Of a stretch of 64,000 nucleotides of DNA, positions 31,389 to 43,100 are shown piece by piece. The DNA lies in NCBI GenBank assembly GCA_951394045.1, contig OX595986.1, positions 1,178,001 through 1,242,000 of the forward strand, in the 5' to 3' direction. The position numbers were made by a program, and so were the translations under genes. Source of the DNA: Nitzschia sp. DOCU1. Taxonomy: Eukaryota > Bacillariophyta > Bacillariophyceae > Bacillariales > Bacillariaceae. The notes beneath the pieces were generated by a model that made no database searches, was not told where the DNA came from, and saw nothing but the letters and a program-made list of their open reading frames with translations. Within the stretch, counting starts at the first letter, position 1; every line of letters starts with the position of its first letter.

Positions 31389-32301
31389 AGTGCCGAGTCT
31401 GGCAGGCAAGGAGGTGGTCGCTACACTAGGATGGAAATTCTCCGTCCGACGAGCCTCAATGCGGCCTTCCCAAGCCGTCGCAAGCTTTGGCGTTCTGGCT
31501 CTAGTTCCTGGATACGCTCCTACCGCTAACGGCGTCATTTGTAGGATGATTTAATCGCTACTATAAGATCAAAGGCATCTCGATGTATGATCAATGAAGA
31601 ATGGGGAGATAGCCTATATCAGCGATCATCTCTCATGCATCATAACATTCTGCACTGTGCAACGAGATATCGTTTTAGATTGTCTAGCGTATGGAAAAAA
31701 TGAGGCGTGGTCCTTGGCCCACGTACATAGGTATGAACCAATACCTAAGTATCCAATGTTCCAACATAGGTGGTTCTTGGATGACCGCGCGGGCCAGCCC
31801 TCGATGACCAGAGTTTTCTCGAAATTTCGCCGGAGCTCCACGCACCGTTGCGTTGGTCACGCTATCGATAATAGTTACAACGATCGACCTTGGCCTCTGG
31901 GACTTGCATGTTACTCTTTCGCTTGCAGACTGGTCGTCTCCAAGTCCAACTTAAATGCTAATGATTGAATTTCCAACAGCTTACAGGCTGATTCGAATAC
32001 AGGTACAAACTGAACGTGCTACTAGTAGGGAGTCTACTGGCGTGCTGTGCAATGCAAAGGTTATATGTGTATGTTTACATTTTACAGCTAGTAGAGGTTC
32101 GGGGAAAGAGTCTGAATCGAATCCAGGCAGAAAACTTTTTGCAGTATGGGTAGTTTTGGCCTTAGCTGCATTTGTTGGCTAAATGTATTGAGAGCGCTTT
32201 ACGCTGACGTTGCAACCCAGAGCGCCAGACTCGAAAGCAACGTTTTATTAGAAGCAGCACATTTGCACAAGTAGCCCATCTCGTCGCAGGTCTACAAAAC
32301 C
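31389..32301. other. Convergent gap, no gene seen
   Basis: 913 bases between two 3' ends. A 124-codon plus frame from ATG 31594 has no recognisable content and an irregular composition; it was not called. Confidence 0.5.
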
Positions 32302-33105
32302 CTATTCTTTAATCATAGGGTCGGGTTCATCCGACCCTTTGAGAACATCTTCCTCAACTTCGTCATCATCAAAATCTTCTTCAAATTCAACTTCCCGTAA
32401 ATCGTCCCCGTCTTCCTCGTCATCGTAGTCGCTCAGCGCGTAAGTGTCGGTTGAGGCAAACGACTCGGAAAAGACAGACATATCGCCTGGTTCCTCGTTT
32501 CCATGGTTCTCGACATGCCGGTGGTGCACATTGATAGAATCAACAGTGTGCAACGATTGATCATCAAAGTCGAATGAGGCCGTCGACATGTCAGTGCTAC
32601 GTGAGGGCATACGCATTCCCCCGGGCTTGACATCGCCGGGTCCAAACTGCTTCTTTCTGAGCATGATCGAATCAAGTGTCTGGTTCGAAGCAGAGGTAAA
32701 TACTGAGTCTGTCACGCTCACATCGTCTCCTACCTCGGCAGGAGTCCCTCCCATTTGCTGTTGTTTCCTGTATGCTTTTAATGACCCCGTACTGCCCGCA
32801 CGGTCCGGCACCGTTCGCCCGAATGACCGGGTCCGATTCGGGGTAGACCGCAGGCGACCACTCTTGTTTCGATTGACACCTCGCTGAGGTTCTGGGGGAA
32901 GATCCTTGGTGAACGCTGGTCGGCCGATTTTGTGGCTTTTAGAGCGTCCAGGAGGCTTCCGGCTCACTATAATTCCACTCTTTTGCGGACCGCTCATATT
33001 TCGTTCAACACCGCGCTCCGGCATCGTCGGCGCGCCTTCTGATCTCAGTGACTCCTTTTCTGCCGCCGCCTTGGCACTGTTTTGCATGTCTTTTAGGGAT
33101 GACAT
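32302..33105 (-). CDS. Unknown basic/acidic low-complexity protein
   Basis: 267 aa with ATG 33105. The N-terminal half is very basic and holds two copies of a motif, ERGVERNMSGPQKSG and QRGVNRNKSGRLRST, spaced about 45 residues. The C-terminal half is acidic, ending in runs of Asp/Glu (DYDDEEDGDDLREVEFEEDF). Several Ser/Thr-rich sites lie between. There are no membrane helices, leader or known domain. Such charge-split proteins are often disordered scaffolds or chromatin/RNA-associated, but that is only an analogy. Confidence 0.65.
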   Translation of the reverse strand: MSSLKDMQNSAKAAAEKESLRSEGAPTMPERGVERNMSGPQKSGIIVSRKPPGRSKSHKIGRPAFTKDLPPEPQRGVNRNKSGRLRSTPNRTRSFGRTVPDRAGSTGSLKAYRKQQQMGGTPAEVGDDVSVTDSVFTSASNQTLDSIMLRKKQFGPGDVKPGGMRMPSRSTDMSTASFDFDDQSLHTVDSINVHHRHVENHGNEEPGDMSVFSESFASTDTYALSDYDDEEDGDDLREVEFEEDFDDDEVEEDVLKGSDEPDPMIKE

Positions 33106-34761
33106 TGTGCAGACGATTGAATAGCTTTCAGATAGATGATCGGTGTGTATCCTTCGCTGTAATCGTTATTTTCCATCCAACGCGGCTGGCGGGAGAAGGC
33201 GCTGCGGAAGCACCATGCGGCGGTGTGATGGTGGCTCTCCCGCTTGATTTTGCGCGTTTCCCTCTCGAGTTACTGCGTGGGGCCATGCTCGAAATGCCTC
33301 CCCGCCGTCACTTCTTGGGCGTTGGCGTCACCATTTCCCTCCCAACCGAAATTCGGTTGACTCACAGGCAATTTGAGCGCATGCATGCGTTTCAACGACT
33401 TGGTACTCGTGAATCAAGAGTTCGACCAAGTCAAGCGTCATAATGGCATAGGGCGACTGCTGCTTTGTACTGGTAGTTATTGCAATAGTACGCGTAGTAG
33501 TAAGCTCACACGAAGTCTTCTAATCATCCATTGCTTTAGGTAGTAATAGTGGTATGAGAAGAGGACGCAACAAACAAGACATCCCGCCCAACGAAACACC
33601 ACACGAGCTACTACTAGTAGTACTTAGAGCAGCACGCTGCCGGTATCATGATCACACCAAGAAGAACAACAGGATGAATTGAAGATGAAATCGGTAGTAG
33701 TAGTGGCACCACTTCTATTGAAGGCGAGAACACGAGGCCTTGTGTATTGCTGGATGATATGAAGCTCTAGTACTAGAGCAGCACGCACGCTGCCGGTATG
33801 ATCACACCAGCCAAGAAGAACAACACATGAAGTCAAGATGAAATCAGTAGTAGTAGTGGCACCACTTCTATTGAAGGCGAGAACACGAGGCCTTGTGTAT
33901 TGCCGGATGATATGAAGCTCCGTGGTGCTTTACCTACTAGTATGACTAACACTCAAAGCATTAATAGCAGTGGCGTCTCCAGGCTCGTTAAGCACAGTTG
34001 AACCCCAGATGCCACCACGACCACCATCACCGTTTCTTCTTGTAGCACTACAAGCAGCAGTTGATCATGAAATGTCACCCGCCCATGTAGCAGAAGATGT
34101 CTTGCCATTCTTTCGAGTTGCACCAAACAGAAGGCAGGAAGTAGAAGGGGTCTCAATTCGTCGAATAGCGAAAGACAACGACAGTGTCTATCATAGTACC
34201 GGTAGTTCTAAAGCCTGATGGTAGAACCAGAAGCCAACCGAAATAGCAGTTGATGTTTTGCCTCAATACGAAGTGCCCATAGCACTGGAACTTACCTCCC
34301 CCCCGTGGAATCCTTTAGCCATCCTGCGGCGGTGAGATGGCGAGCGAATGTTTCAACCAGAAGCCGATAAACGCTACTGAATGCCGGTGGTCTTTTTCTC
34401 TATTCTGAACTTCAACGAGTTTGGCAGTCCATTGGGCCTGACATACTACGGTCCATACGCGCCCATTCGTATATCTTGGTTAATTGTTGCTCACTGGACA
34501 TTTCAAAAGTATATGCCTCAAAGAAACCAGACATATTATGCGAATGTCCCCGATTTTCTATGGAACGATGATTCTTCGTAGAACCTCAGTAGAAGAACCA
34601 CGCCCTCAATACGTATCGACGATCGAGAAGTCATTTCAGGGTTCGCTCTTTCGCGGAAGACACTGCAGCCACGAGAATTGCATGCTGGAAAATCTCACAA
34701 AAATTCGAAACCGCAACAGCATCTCGCTCCAATACTCGAGTTGCTCCCAACAACCATTGGA
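33106..34761. other. 1.66-kb gap with tandem duplication, no supported gene
   Basis: This is the longest gene-free stretch. It holds the promoter of the minus gene, a two-copy ~145-bp duplication at 33626-33920 and several short frames (for example 33970-34218, which starts at GTG) with no support. Confidence 0.5.
33626..33920. repeat. Two-copy tandem duplication of ~140-145 bp
   Basis: Copy 1 is at about 33626-33766 and copy 2 at about 33775-33920. Shared words in order are AGCAGCACGC, GCTGCCGGTAT, GATCACACCA, AAGAAGAACAAC, GATGAAATC, AGTAGTAGTAGTGGCACCAC, TTCTATTGAAGGCGAGAACA and CGAGGCCTTGTGTATTGC. The copies are nearly identical apart from small indels, so the duplication is recent. No coding frame spans it. 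Confidence 0.85.
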
Positions 34762-35346
34762 ATGCCATTGCCAAGCATCATGCCTCCTCTTTCCATCTTT
34801 GAAAACCGTGGAAGCTTTCCCCTCCAACAAACGGCTTATCCCGATGTCTCATCCTCTCATTCCACGATATCGGCGGGCTACACATGCAAGAAACAAGTCC
34901 CCGCTTCTCCGGTCAAGCCGTCTCGCAAACAATCGTGTCGGCGCGTTTCCTTCCATGGCGACGTAAAAGTTCATTTTACGATGCACCATTCCGACTATTC
35001 ACAAGAAGAGAGACAAAACACATGGTTAACACCCGCTAACTTGGAAGAAATCAAATCCGAGCGAAGGACGTGCCTCCGACTCATGGAATACCAAACTCCG
35101 CGAGTGGATAATGAGGAGTACTACTTTCGTGGCCTGGAAGCCAAAACAAAAGAAGGATTCAAACGAAAGCGATTTAACATGGTGGATGCTTGTATGACAG
35201 TAATGGAGGAGCAAAGCGATCAATCCGACATGGGTACCAGTGACCCAAACGCCATTGCTCGGGCGTACATTGCATCCAACCTGGTCTGTGTCGACGAAGC
35301 CCGACAACGAGGCATCTTTGACGAACAACAGGCCTTCTCCAGTTAA
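34762..35346 (+). CDS. Unknown small regulatory-looking protein, family member 2
   Basis: 194 aa from ATG 34762; the earlier frame start at 34678 is TTG. After a Pro/Ser-rich N-terminus come RRVSFHGDVKVHFTMHHSDY, SQEERQNTWLTPANLEEIKS, the bridging ERRTCLRLMEY, FRGLEAKTKEGFKRKR and MVDACMTVMEEQSDQ. These match, block by block, the gene at 26183-26719. An Arg/Lys-rich stretch in the middle could be a nuclear signal. Function unknown. It sits 8 kb from member 1 on the opposite strand, so they are not a simple tandem pair. Confidence 0.75.
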   Translation: MPLPSIMPPLSIFENRGSFPLQQTAYPDVSSSHSTISAGYTCKKQVPASPVKPSRKQSCRRVSFHGDVKVHFTMHHSDYSQEERQNTWLTPANLEEIKSERRTCLRLMEYQTPRVDNEEYYFRGLEAKTKEGFKRKRFNMVDACMTVMEEQSDQSDMGTSDPNAIARAYIASNLVCVDEARQRGIFDEQQAFSS

Positions 35347-35971
35347 AGCAACAATTTTGATTCTGCCTTTTCGGTATTGGATACCGCAAAGATGCAACCC
35401 CGCTAATAAACTATTCTAGCTAGGACTATCCTCGCAGATTCTACTACGATTCCTTTTTTAGCTAGCTGGGTCATGAGTTTCCACTACAGAGTCATCTACC
35501 GGCACTCACTACTCTTTCTGCCTTGCACCGACGAGGCATGGGGTGGGTTTGGCGGCTACATTGTAGTTTTGAAGGCGATCCTAGAATCGCTTCACAAGAG
35601 GATAGACTACCGGTAGCGCGTCATGGTCCGAGGACGGGCCTTTTCCTCGAACAACGCACCAAGGAGAACCGAAAAGCCTGTGTGGCAAGTGTCGCGTCAG
35701 AAGTGGGAGGCCGAATTGTTCCCAATTATGTTGCTGGTCGGCGCGCGCGGGCAGATATGGCGGGAAAGCCGCCACGCTGGGTCTCTCTCATTGTCAACAT
35801 TCATCGATGCCAGATCTCCCGAATCCCCTGATAGCCATTTTCTTTCCAGGCGGACGATGATGGTTTTGTGATGGATGCCTACTCTCTACCACAACGTGCG
35901 ATCGCCATGGCGTGTATTCTAACTTAAACACAATAACGCAGCACACTCGTCTGTTGGATGCCGCATCCATC
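35347..35971. other. Intergenic gap, no gene seen
   Basis: 625 bases between two plus-strand genes. Short frames at 35523-35871 overlap one another and have no recognisable content. Confidence 0.5.
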
Positions 35972-37090
35972 ATGGTGGAGTTCGTTGCTCCTCCCAGCAG
36001 CACTCGTCGGCAAAACAAACGACCGTGGAGAGGATCGTTTGGTTCTCCAAGATCCAGACGTCAATCTTTTATTTTGCTGGTGGCTGGGATCTTTGTCGTA
36101 TGGATCCTTTCTTTTTCTCTGTGGGGTGATGGGGGTGCGCTAGTATTGACTACGCCACAACACGACGACGATGTGCATATCGATGTCTTGCAATCCATGT
36201 TGCACGGCAACGCATCTTCGACTGTCCAAACATCAGGTGCTGCTCCAAACAAAAACTCACACAAGCAACAGCCATCCGTACGACTCTCGGATTTGCCCGA
36301 CGCCTCCGATTGGAATCCTACCCAAGAAACGCCCTATGAAGTTTGTTTTGTCACTTCGGTATATGCCAAATCGGCCGACGTATCCGATCGTCCTCCAGAC
36401 ATTCGTGAGATTCAAGATGCCAATCCATCCTTTCGATTTTTTGCCTTTACGAATTTGCCCGACTTGGATGCTCCTGGTTGGACTCTCAAAGTCCAAACGT
36501 TTCCGTATAAACGATTCATCACATCCAGTCGATGGTCCAAATTCATGGGGTGGAAGGATTTCGAAGTATACAAATGCCAAGCAGTCTTTTATATGGACGG
36601 GTTTTGTGGACCAAAGCTCAAACATTCGGAGCGATACAAACGTTTAGCCAGAGCCATTCACGAATCTGAGTGGGGATTGTTTCAAAACGAGCACGACGTA
36701 GCCAATATTGGTCCCCTCGAGGAATTGGATCGAATTCTAGAGCGTCGCAAGGATATTGCCAAAAATGTTGAGGCGTCCAAAGCATGGTTACAAGCTCAGC
36801 CGGACTTTGACCCAAAAGCCAAGATGTATGCCAATCATTATATTGGATATAATCCCAAGAATACAAAATTTCAACAAGCCGCCGAGTTTTTTTGGAACCG
36901 ATATTCTTTAGAACAAGACTCGTGGAGAGATCAACCCCTATGGAGCTATGCACTTCATCGATATGGTATCACGCCCACGAGACTAGGTACGTTTGAAGCC
37001 TTGTTCAAGGAATACTACAGGCGCATGGGCTATGCGGGGCATCGATACACGGATGCCGCTGACAACAATGCGGTAACATCCGAAAAATGA
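35972..37090 (+). CDS. Type II membrane glycosyltransferase-like protein
   Basis: 372 aa from ATG 35972; the frame upstream starts at GTG. A basic cytosolic N-terminus and one membrane helix (SFILLVAGIFVVWILSFSLW, about 31-50) give a Golgi type II topology. The lumenal part starts YEVCFVTSVYAKSADV (about 122) and has FTNLPDLDAPGW, SRWSKFMGWKDFEVYKCQAV, a metal-site-like VFYMDGFC (about 206), a NEHDVANIGP segment, NHYIGYNPKNTKFQQ and RDQPLWSYALHRYG. The order resembles nucleotide-sugar transferases of the DUF616/MUCI70 sort, where a YxDG-type motif and a DQPLW segment recur. Donor and acceptor unknown; the family call is my best reading. Confidence 0.65.
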   Translation: MVEFVAPPSSTRRQNKRPWRGSFGSPRSRRQSFILLVAGIFVVWILSFSLWGDGGALVLTTPQHDDDVHIDVLQSMLHGNASSTVQTSGAAPNKNSHKQQPSVRLSDLPDASDWNPTQETPYEVCFVTSVYAKSADVSDRPPDIREIQDANPSFRFFAFTNLPDLDAPGWTLKVQTFPYKRFITSSRWSKFMGWKDFEVYKCQAVFYMDGFCGPKLKHSERYKRLARAIHESEWGLFQNEHDVANIGPLEELDRILERRKDIAKNVEASKAWLQAQPDFDPKAKMYANHYIGYNPKNTKFQQAAEFFWNRYSLEQDSWRDQPLWSYALHRYGITPTRLGTFEALFKEYYRRMGYAGHRYTDAADNNAVTSEK

Positions 37091-37180
37091 TGATATCTAG
37101 TAAAGTGGCTAATGCAACCTAGCGACTGCATCAAGTAAACATTTTAGTTTGCATTCAGCTAATGTGCTACAATAAATACA

Positions 37181-40100
37181 TTAATCCAGACTCATGATTT
37201 CTCGTAGACTGTCCGAGTCCGACTTGAAGGTGGATGCATCGTCGTCGACCATGGCATCGCGTTGCTCTTGGTTGAGAGCCACGTTTCCGGCTATGGGTCG
37301 CGAGGAGTCAAAGCTGGGTGTTTCTTTCGAATCATAAAACTCTTCCGCCGTGTGGCAAGAGTTCTCGGTGGGAGCCGCGGATAGGGTAGTAGGAGCGGGG
37401 GCAGTAGTTTTTGTGGCCTCTTCATCAAAGACACGAGAGGGGTTGTTGCTAGGAGTTGCCGTATTCGCTGGTGTCGCCTGGTTTTCATCCACTTCGTCTT
37501 CCTCTGGTTGTTTTGTGGGGCTCTTGGGTGCAACGTGTGAGGTCCTGGGTGTTGTAACGACGGATGGAACCGAAGTGTTGGACACCTGTTGCGTGGAGGT
37601 GGAGGGTTCCGGGATTTCCAAGTTCAGGCTCTTGCGGGCCTTGAAGCGCTCCATTTCTTCTTCAAGGCTCTTGATTTGCTCTTCTTTTGTGGCTTTTGGT
37701 GTTGTAACTACGGATGGAACTGAAGTGTTGGAAGCGACTCGAGTGGAGTTGGATGTGGAATGTTCCGGGACTTCCAAGTTAAGGTCCTTGCGGAACCTAA
37801 GGCGCTCCATTTGTTCTTGAAGACTCTTGATTTGCTGTTCTTGTGCTCGAAGTTTCTCTTCGAGACTAAATTGGATCTCAAGAGCCTCCTTAAATCCATA
37901 AAGGCTGCAAGCCTCTTGGATTTCCGCCGCACCTTCCTTGGTCGTCCAGAGAGACGCGCCCGAGCTGACGACTCTTTGCATTTCCCCGAAGGTGCCACGA
38001 GTATCAATCTTCAAGCAGGATTCCCTCACAAAGCGCAGGTCGTCTGCCAGAAAGTTCGCCTTGGTAGAGTAGAGAAGGGCAAGTGCCTCTTGCAGCATGC
38101 AAACTTCGTCCATGAACACTCGTTCGTCCAAAATGTGTGGCATTCCGGAAGCAGCAGCCGCCCACGATGGGGGCACATGAGGATATGCGGCTTCAAAAAT
38201 GAGACGAACGAGGCCCGAAACTCCGCCTGCAACGCCCCGAGCGTACACGACGGAAATGTGCATAAACGGCAAAGCACGGACGAGGAACTTGTCAACGATT
38301 GACTCCGACACTTCCAGCGGATACGGTGCGTACGAAGTGCCGACAAGGGGGACGCCAGAGTACTCATCGACAAGGTAGAGGAATGCCTTTCCTGAATCCC
38401 TGAAAAACTTTCGAATCTCTGTGATGCGTCTTCCGATCAACTTCAGAACGGCCGAAGTGGGATCAGACCGAAAAGCCTCAATTTGCGCTGCCGCGATTTT
38501 TGAAAATTCCTCTGTGATACTTTCGAAGTCTCCAGCTAGATCAAGCATATCTAACAACGCGGAGACGGTCCATTGGTTTTGACCAGCCTTCTTGACGACT
38601 TCCTTGACCTTGCACGCAAAGTAACACGCCTTGCCCAGCGTCAGCAGAAGCACACCCATGCGCTCAGCAAGTTCCACGTCCTTTTTCGTCGTGGGTGCTA
38701 GTTTTGCCTTCTTATTCTTTGCGGAAAGCATGTATGGCAGCAGAATGAAACAGCACGGCATTGACAACGCCCCGGCTCTTTGATTCAAAAGTTTGGAAAC
38801 AATTTGGGTAGAAGAAAAGTTGAATTTCCGGAGAAGATCGAAGTTCCAGCAGGAAACCGACGTAGTTCTGCTGTCCAGCCAATTGTCCTCCGTTTTTTCG
38901 GAAACAACTCTTTGACGCTGGCGGTCGTATACGGCACTTTCATGCTGTCTCTGGTCTATCATCTTGCCCAGCAGAGCAGAGGAATCCGCAGCGCGGTTAA
39001 AGAAAGGGTGATTTAGAATGATCTCCATGGAAAGCTCCACTCGATTTTCAAGAGGAGCCAAAAGATGCAGAAGAAGATCTTGGGCGATCGGGTCGGGCAC
39101 GTGTTCGTATATTTGAGCCGAGGCCTTTTCATGGGTCCAACCCACGATAGTTTCGTAGTCCAGCATGTGACCAGTTATCAAGTTGGAAGGGAACAGAGGA
39201 CGGCCGCCGCTGCACAAAGTGAAAAGAATAAGTCCAAAACACCAAACGTCAGTGCTTTCCCGTGCAGCCACCAACTGATAGGGCAGATCAGGAAGAGAGA
39301 CGTCCAATTGATGGTCCTTGCTTGGGACAAAGTGACATCGAAGCACATATGTGGCACCAGTTTGAAGGTTGACAAATGGTTCAACAACTTTCTTGTCAAC
39401 CTTGACATTGTAAAGACGTTCGACCATTTCCCAATAGGTCTGGTATATTCTCGCCTCAGCAGCGTTCAGCTTGACAAACATCTCTGGGGGCATCAACCCA
39501 GTCTTGAACTGCACCGAACCATTGTGGGAAATCGTTCCCATGTAGGCAGTTTCATTTTGAGATCGTGTCGCAGCGGAGAACTCCGCGACAGCCCATGATC
39601 TATGAGCTGACTCGTCGTCCATCGGAACCATGCTTACATGTCTCATAGAAATATTCCCGTGAACTACGCCCTTCTCGTGAAGCATCTTCAACGCCCCAGC
39701 TACTTGCCGTCCGATCTCCGATATGTCCTCCATTCCGTCGACGCCATGGTGGTAGAAATAGTCGAAGAGATCCCCTTCATCACTGTGGGGATAAATCAAG
39801 GCATATGGGTAGTCCGAGAGTCGGATGGATTCTCCTCCGAAAAGTTTCAATATGTGGAAACGCTCGTCGTTAACATCCATCAAATACCTTCTCCCATTCT
39901 TGTCATCCATCGAGACAGAATAATCGCCCAAAAGAGGAAGGATATTGCTCATTGCTTCATCCTCGCTTCCTTGACCCAAGTGTTTCCGACATTGGACCTC
40001 GTTATCGTAGGCTTCTTGGTTTTTGGTGAGCTTGAAGCACACATGACGCTTTCGGTCAACAAACTTCGAGGCGATGTAGCCACCTTCTTCGACAACCTTT

Positions 40101-43100
40101 TCTCCAGTCGACCAGATTGCCTCCTCCGCCTCTCCAGGAGCAAATTCTTGCTTCGGGAGGTACTCTTTGGTGCGAATAACGTGTTCAATTGCTCGCACGT
40201 AAACGGTATTACGGTCGGCGTTTCGATGGAGTAGAATGCCATCAAGATCCGTCGGAAACTCGTATTTTCCGAGAAAATATTGGAAGCTCTTGAAGAGCGC
40301 CTTGGAAGGAGGAGCGGCAACATCCCCGAGAGTCACACCGTGGACTGAGGTGCCTTGTTCCAGGTAGACCTGTGCGTAGTCAGGGATCGGCCAGCTGATA
40401 AGTTGCTCCACGATTTGGAAGTCCAGCTCATCGGTAATGGCTTCGACTTGCTTTAGGTAGTTGTCTTCAGGGTTTTTTCGGTCGTGGTAAAGCAAGAAGA
40501 AGCACCAAAGACGCATAGCGACGTCGCTCAGGACCAACGCAGGGGTTCGTGGAGTCTCGTGTTTTTCTTCTTTCTTCTCTTCCGTGTGGCTGGGAGAGCT
40601 CTTCGCTTTACGTTTCCAAGACATCTTGCTGGGTGATGAAGTAGTACTTCTAGGAGACATAGCACTCCTGGTTCCCAGGCTATCGGTATACGTTCCCGAC
40701 GGGCCACTGCTGAGCCCACGATCCCATGAAGACTTGTTTGTGGACTGATCGAACGAAGTGCCCTCATCAGATTCCGACCCGGACTCCTCCTCAGAAATAT
40801 ACTCCTCTTCGTCACTGGAAAGGAAATCTTCATCATCGTCCTCGTCCATTGAGTTTTCAGGACTCACAACGTAGCGGTCATCCAGATCATCGTCGTAGAT
40901 AGACTTCTCCGCCTTCTTCTCGGCGTTTCCAAAAGAGAAGGTCCCAGCCAAATTCATCGCTGTTTGCTTCTTCTTTTTCTTAGCAAGCTTCTTGGCAAGT
41001 TTTGGATCTGGTTTGTTCCTTCGAGAGTTGGGGCGGTAAGCCACATCGATCTCTGGCATTTCAATCGATGAGAGCGTGTCCTTGAGTTCGAGCGAGGGCG
41101 CGGTACAAAGATCAACACCCGACAGTTGTTGGAGGTGATAGCTACCCTTGCCAGTGATCTCATTCCGAATCATTTGAACACAAGCATCCAACACTTCGTC
41201 CTTGTGTCTGTATTCTTCAATCATGGGATTAAATGCAAAGAGAAGCTCTCGAACAGCGTCCCAGTGATCGATATCATCAGTTTCTTCTTTTGTCATCTCG
41301 TGAAGGTCCAAACAAGAGAACTCGAAACCCTTTACTGTCGTTAGGCTGGCGGCCGCCCCTGGGTACGTATCGAGCATTCGGTAGATAGTCTTATAGGGCA
41401 CCGCTCGGAATGCTACTGCCACATGAAGGGGCGTCATCCCGTGCGCTGAGCTGGCAAGCTTTAGATGCTGCTGCGTCCTTAGTGGTTCGATCAGAATCTT
41501 CATTTTCTCGCGGTACACATCCTTAACCTTACTTCTCCACGCAATTTCCTTTTCTGTTTGTAGACCGGCGACCTCTCGTGCCAAGGTTGCTCCTCGATAA
41601 ATGCCGTTATCCACTGGATCAAAAAGACAATTTTCGGACAACAGACAATGAAGCGGCAAATCACCGTTGGCGTTTTGCTGGACGGCGCAATGGGGGAACT
41701 TTTCCACGAACAGTCGAATGATATCCGACGATGCCACGAATTGGCAAGCATAGTGTAACGGGTAGTTCCCGCTGGTGTCCTCTATTTTGAGTGTAACTCG
41801 ACCGTCAATAAAGGTACCGTGACGAGAAGTGACGTAGGCGGCCATTAGCAACTCGAACGTTTGCACTGGCTGAAGAGGCGCTGTATACTCCGAGTTGAAA
41901 GCATGCACCAAGGGAGTTTGCAGTTCATCTTCACTAGCATGGATCAAACTGGTGGGATTGGATTGAATCAACAGTTGGACGATTTCCGGTTCCGTGGCCA
42001 CACGGAGAGCCGTGTGAAGTGGCAACAAACCATTGATGTCTTCCACATATGATGCCGCCGATGGCTTTTTCTCATCTCGTCCTGCGTCGAATCGAAACTC
42101 TTGCCCGTCGACATCGGGTGACTTGAGCAACAACTCGATCAGCTGCTTGGATGGTTGAAATGCTGGGGGTCCACCCTTGATGAGATCAATGTTATCGCGC
42201 AAAGTGCGGTTGGCAATCTGACGCTGATGGTCCACTTCTTGCTGCTCTGCAACCACAGCAAACAAGACATGAAGTGGCGTTCTGCCATCTACATCTTTCG
42301 CGACGAGGGCCTCCACGTTGTTGTCCACGAGCGTTTGGAACGCCTTGAGAGGGAGGCTCGAACCTCCCAATGCCAACGTACTCCGAGCATAAAAGTGACA
42401 CGCCCAATGCAGAGGGGTGCGGTCCATGTCATCAGAAATGCGGGCGACTTTGGACGAAATTAACAGCTGGATAAGCGCCGGCGAGAGCTTGATGTGCCAC
42501 CATGGAATTGCATTGGGGTCATTTGCCTCGCCACAAACATGTCTCTTGTTGTTATCAATCAAGTGCCCAGCACCAAGGTACCATGCCAGTGGTGTGCGAC
42601 CCTTTCGATCGCCGTACGCTACCGAATTGGGGTATTCATTAATCAATGCCTTCATCGCTTCTTTGCTAGCTCCTTGCATCACCGCATAGTGCAACGGAAT
42701 GGCACCATGGCGAGAATCCGGGATAATGGCAGCCACAGGTGGAAATCCCCCCTTCTTGTTGGTCGGGATCGGGATTTCGGGTAGGGGATACTTCTCTTTT
42801 TGACTGTCTCGGGGTTGACGGATTTCACGAAAGAGTTGCACCGGCAGTTCCTGACACATTAACTGAACCATCGCAGCCGTTCGACTAGGGGCATGATACC
42901 AAAAGAACCAATGCAGAGGAGTTCGACCTCCATCATCACGATGCAAGAGCGTTTCAGGTGCGCTTTTCACCAATATCTGAATCACTTTGTCGGCATCCTC
43001 ATCATCCGGCGATCTACGGCAGGCCCAATGAATGGGCAAACGATCTCGACTGTCTGCCAATTTGGCAGCTTCTGGTCCCAAATGACACAGAGCCGCTATT

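Noticed and set aside
31594..31968. 124-codon plus-strand gene after the fucosyltransferase
   Set aside because: Composition irregular, no domain, leader or helix; probably a chance frame in a 3' region.
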